DNA from: Pleurocapsa sp. PCC 7319
Lineage (GTDB): Bacteria; Cyanobacteriota; Cyanobacteriia; Cyanobacteriales; Xenococcaceae
Length of the DNA: 64,000 bases
Assembly: GCF_000332195.1 (NCBI RefSeq)
Contig: NZ_KB235922.1
Location: 5,801,322-5,865,321 of the forward strand
Direction: 5' to 3'
Numbering within the stretch: the first letter of the stretch is position 1; each line of letters begins with the position of its first letter. This document shows positions 63,202 to 64,000 of this stretch, piece by piece. The translations under genes and the position numbers were made by a program. The notes below the pieces were generated by a model. That model saw nothing but the letters and a program-made list of their open reading frames with translations, did not search any database and was not told the DNA's origin.

Positions 63202-64000
63202 TTGCTATACAACTACCAGTACCGACTAAGACCAACTACAGAACAAAAGCTTGTCCTTAATGACTGGCTTCGTATCTGTCGGTACTGGTACAACCGCCAA
63301 CTGAGAGAAAGGTTTGATTGGTGGTCGAAGAATCGTAGCTACACTGACCGATGCCCATTAATCTGTCATTTGCCACAGTTAAAAGAAAAACCTGAATATT
63401 ATGGGCAAAAAAAGCAGCTACCAATAATCAAAAAAGATTTGGTTTCTGTTGGCTGGAGTGGTGAATTGTTGGACTTCAATTCTGTTCCCTCACAGACTCT
63501 GCAAGAGGTGTGCAAACGGGTGAAACTAGCTTTCAGTCGTTTCGTATCGGGAGACAAAAACGGTAAGCGTTCGGGCAAACCAAGATTCAAAACAAGCGTA
63601 CGTTTCAGATCGATGGTTATGAGCGGGGTAAAGCTTCATTCTTGCTCTGTTGGTGGTAAATGGCTGCATATTAATTTGCCAAAAATAGGTATGGTCAAGG
63701 TGCGACATCATAGACAACTGGTTGATGGTGCAACATTAAAGCAAGCTCAGGTAATCAAGAAAGTCGATGGTTGGTACATCAACCTAAGATTACAAGACGA
63801 TTCTGTTCCTGATTTCCAGCCCGATATTACTCCTACTTGGGATAACTCATTGGGCATGGACGCTGTTCTTCATGAAAATGACTATTTGGCTACGAGCGAA
63901 GGCGTTAAATTACCTAGTCTTAAGTCATTTCGGAAATCTCAAGGCAAACTAGCCAAGATTCAGGCGCGTAAATCTACAAAAAAACGAGGTAGTAAATCTC
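63202..64000 (+). CDS. tnpB: TnpB-like protein of IS605 element (3' end outside window)
   Basis: Open frame from the TTG at 63202 (following a stop at 63187) to the window end. It begins LLYNYQYRLRPTTEQKLVLN then LRICRYWYNRQLRERFDWW, the TnpB N-terminal region. An N-terminal RuvC Asp is in LGMDAVLHENDYLATSEGVK. The C-terminal motifs and zinc finger lie beyond 64000. Divergent from tnpA, completing an IS605-type pair. TTG is the only suitable start seen. Confidence 0.82.
   Translation, partial: MLYNYQYRLRPTTEQKLVLNDWLRICRYWYNRQLRERFDWWSKNRSYTDRCPLICHLPQLKEKPEYYGQKKQLPIIKKDLVSVGWSGELLDFNSVPSQTLQEVCKRVKLAFSRFVSGDKNGKRSGKPRFKTSVRFRSMVMSGVKLHSCSVGGKWLHINLPKIGMVKVRHHRQLVDGATLKQAQVIKKVDGWYINLRLQDDSVPDFQPDITPTWDNSLGMDAVLHENDYLATSEGVKLPSLKSFRKSQGKLAKIQARKSTKKRGSKS

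Overview
The window is cyanobacterial chromosome. The evidence is the complete 29-codon petN gene (cytochrome b6f subunit VIII), a bidirectional [NiFe]-hydrogenase hox operon, a BicA-type SulP bicarbonate transporter, and the HIP1 octamer GCGATCGC recurring through most of the sequence. Seven-base tandem repeats, small dispersed repeats, MITE-like elements and IS200/IS605-type tnpB genes suggest one of the larger repeat-rich genomes. I cannot assign a genus. No rRNA, tRNA or CRISPR array was recognised.

Layout. 1-8.8 kb: MscS channel (cut by the window edge), cytochrome P450, a 0.4 kb inverted-repeat-bounded insertion-sequence remnant, a short NB-ARC/STAND ATPase, a TetR regulator with two probable operators in front of a divergent small gene, an M42 aminopeptidase, a four-helix-bundle protein and an aldo/keto reductase. 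9-19.5 kb: a protein with an 11-residue charged repeat tail, transposase and WD40 debris, a CocE/NonD hydrolase, a Gld-like ABC export operon, petN with a second tiny membrane gene, and argJ. 19.7-38.8 kb: an AT-rich, HIP1-poor island on the minus strand with an SGNH esterase, a WcbI-TPR protein, glycosyltransferases, three sulfotransferases, two methyltransferases, a 1567-residue TPR/GT2/GT4 protein and a small RTX protein. 39-50 kb: a 228-bp MITE with a perfect 9-bp target duplication, an M16 peptidase, a tnpB element, a TetR regulator plus membrane protein, ispF, and a PPIase-ABC exporter pair. 50.8-58.3 kb: hoxE, hoxF, a membrane protein, hoxU, hoxY, hoxH, a pentapeptide-repeat protein and hoxW, all on the plus strand. 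58.4-64 kb: a second tnpB element, small genes, bicA, and a divergent tnpA/tnpB element running off the end.

How the genes may work together. The Hox proteins form the diaphorase (HoxEFU) and hydrogenase (HoxYH) modules, and HoxW trims the HoxH tail. The 19.7-38.8 kb island has the content expected for building and sulfating a glycan. It contains no polymerase, flippase or Wza/Wzc-type exporter, but it ends in an RTX protein, and a type I-like exporter gene lies 8 kb away. Glycosylation and sulfation of a secreted surface protein is therefore a reasonable hypothesis, though unproven.

The most unusual features are the heptanucleotide arrays. Different heptamers bracket single genes as inverted pairs, and related heptamers occupy two intercistronic gaps of the hox operon.
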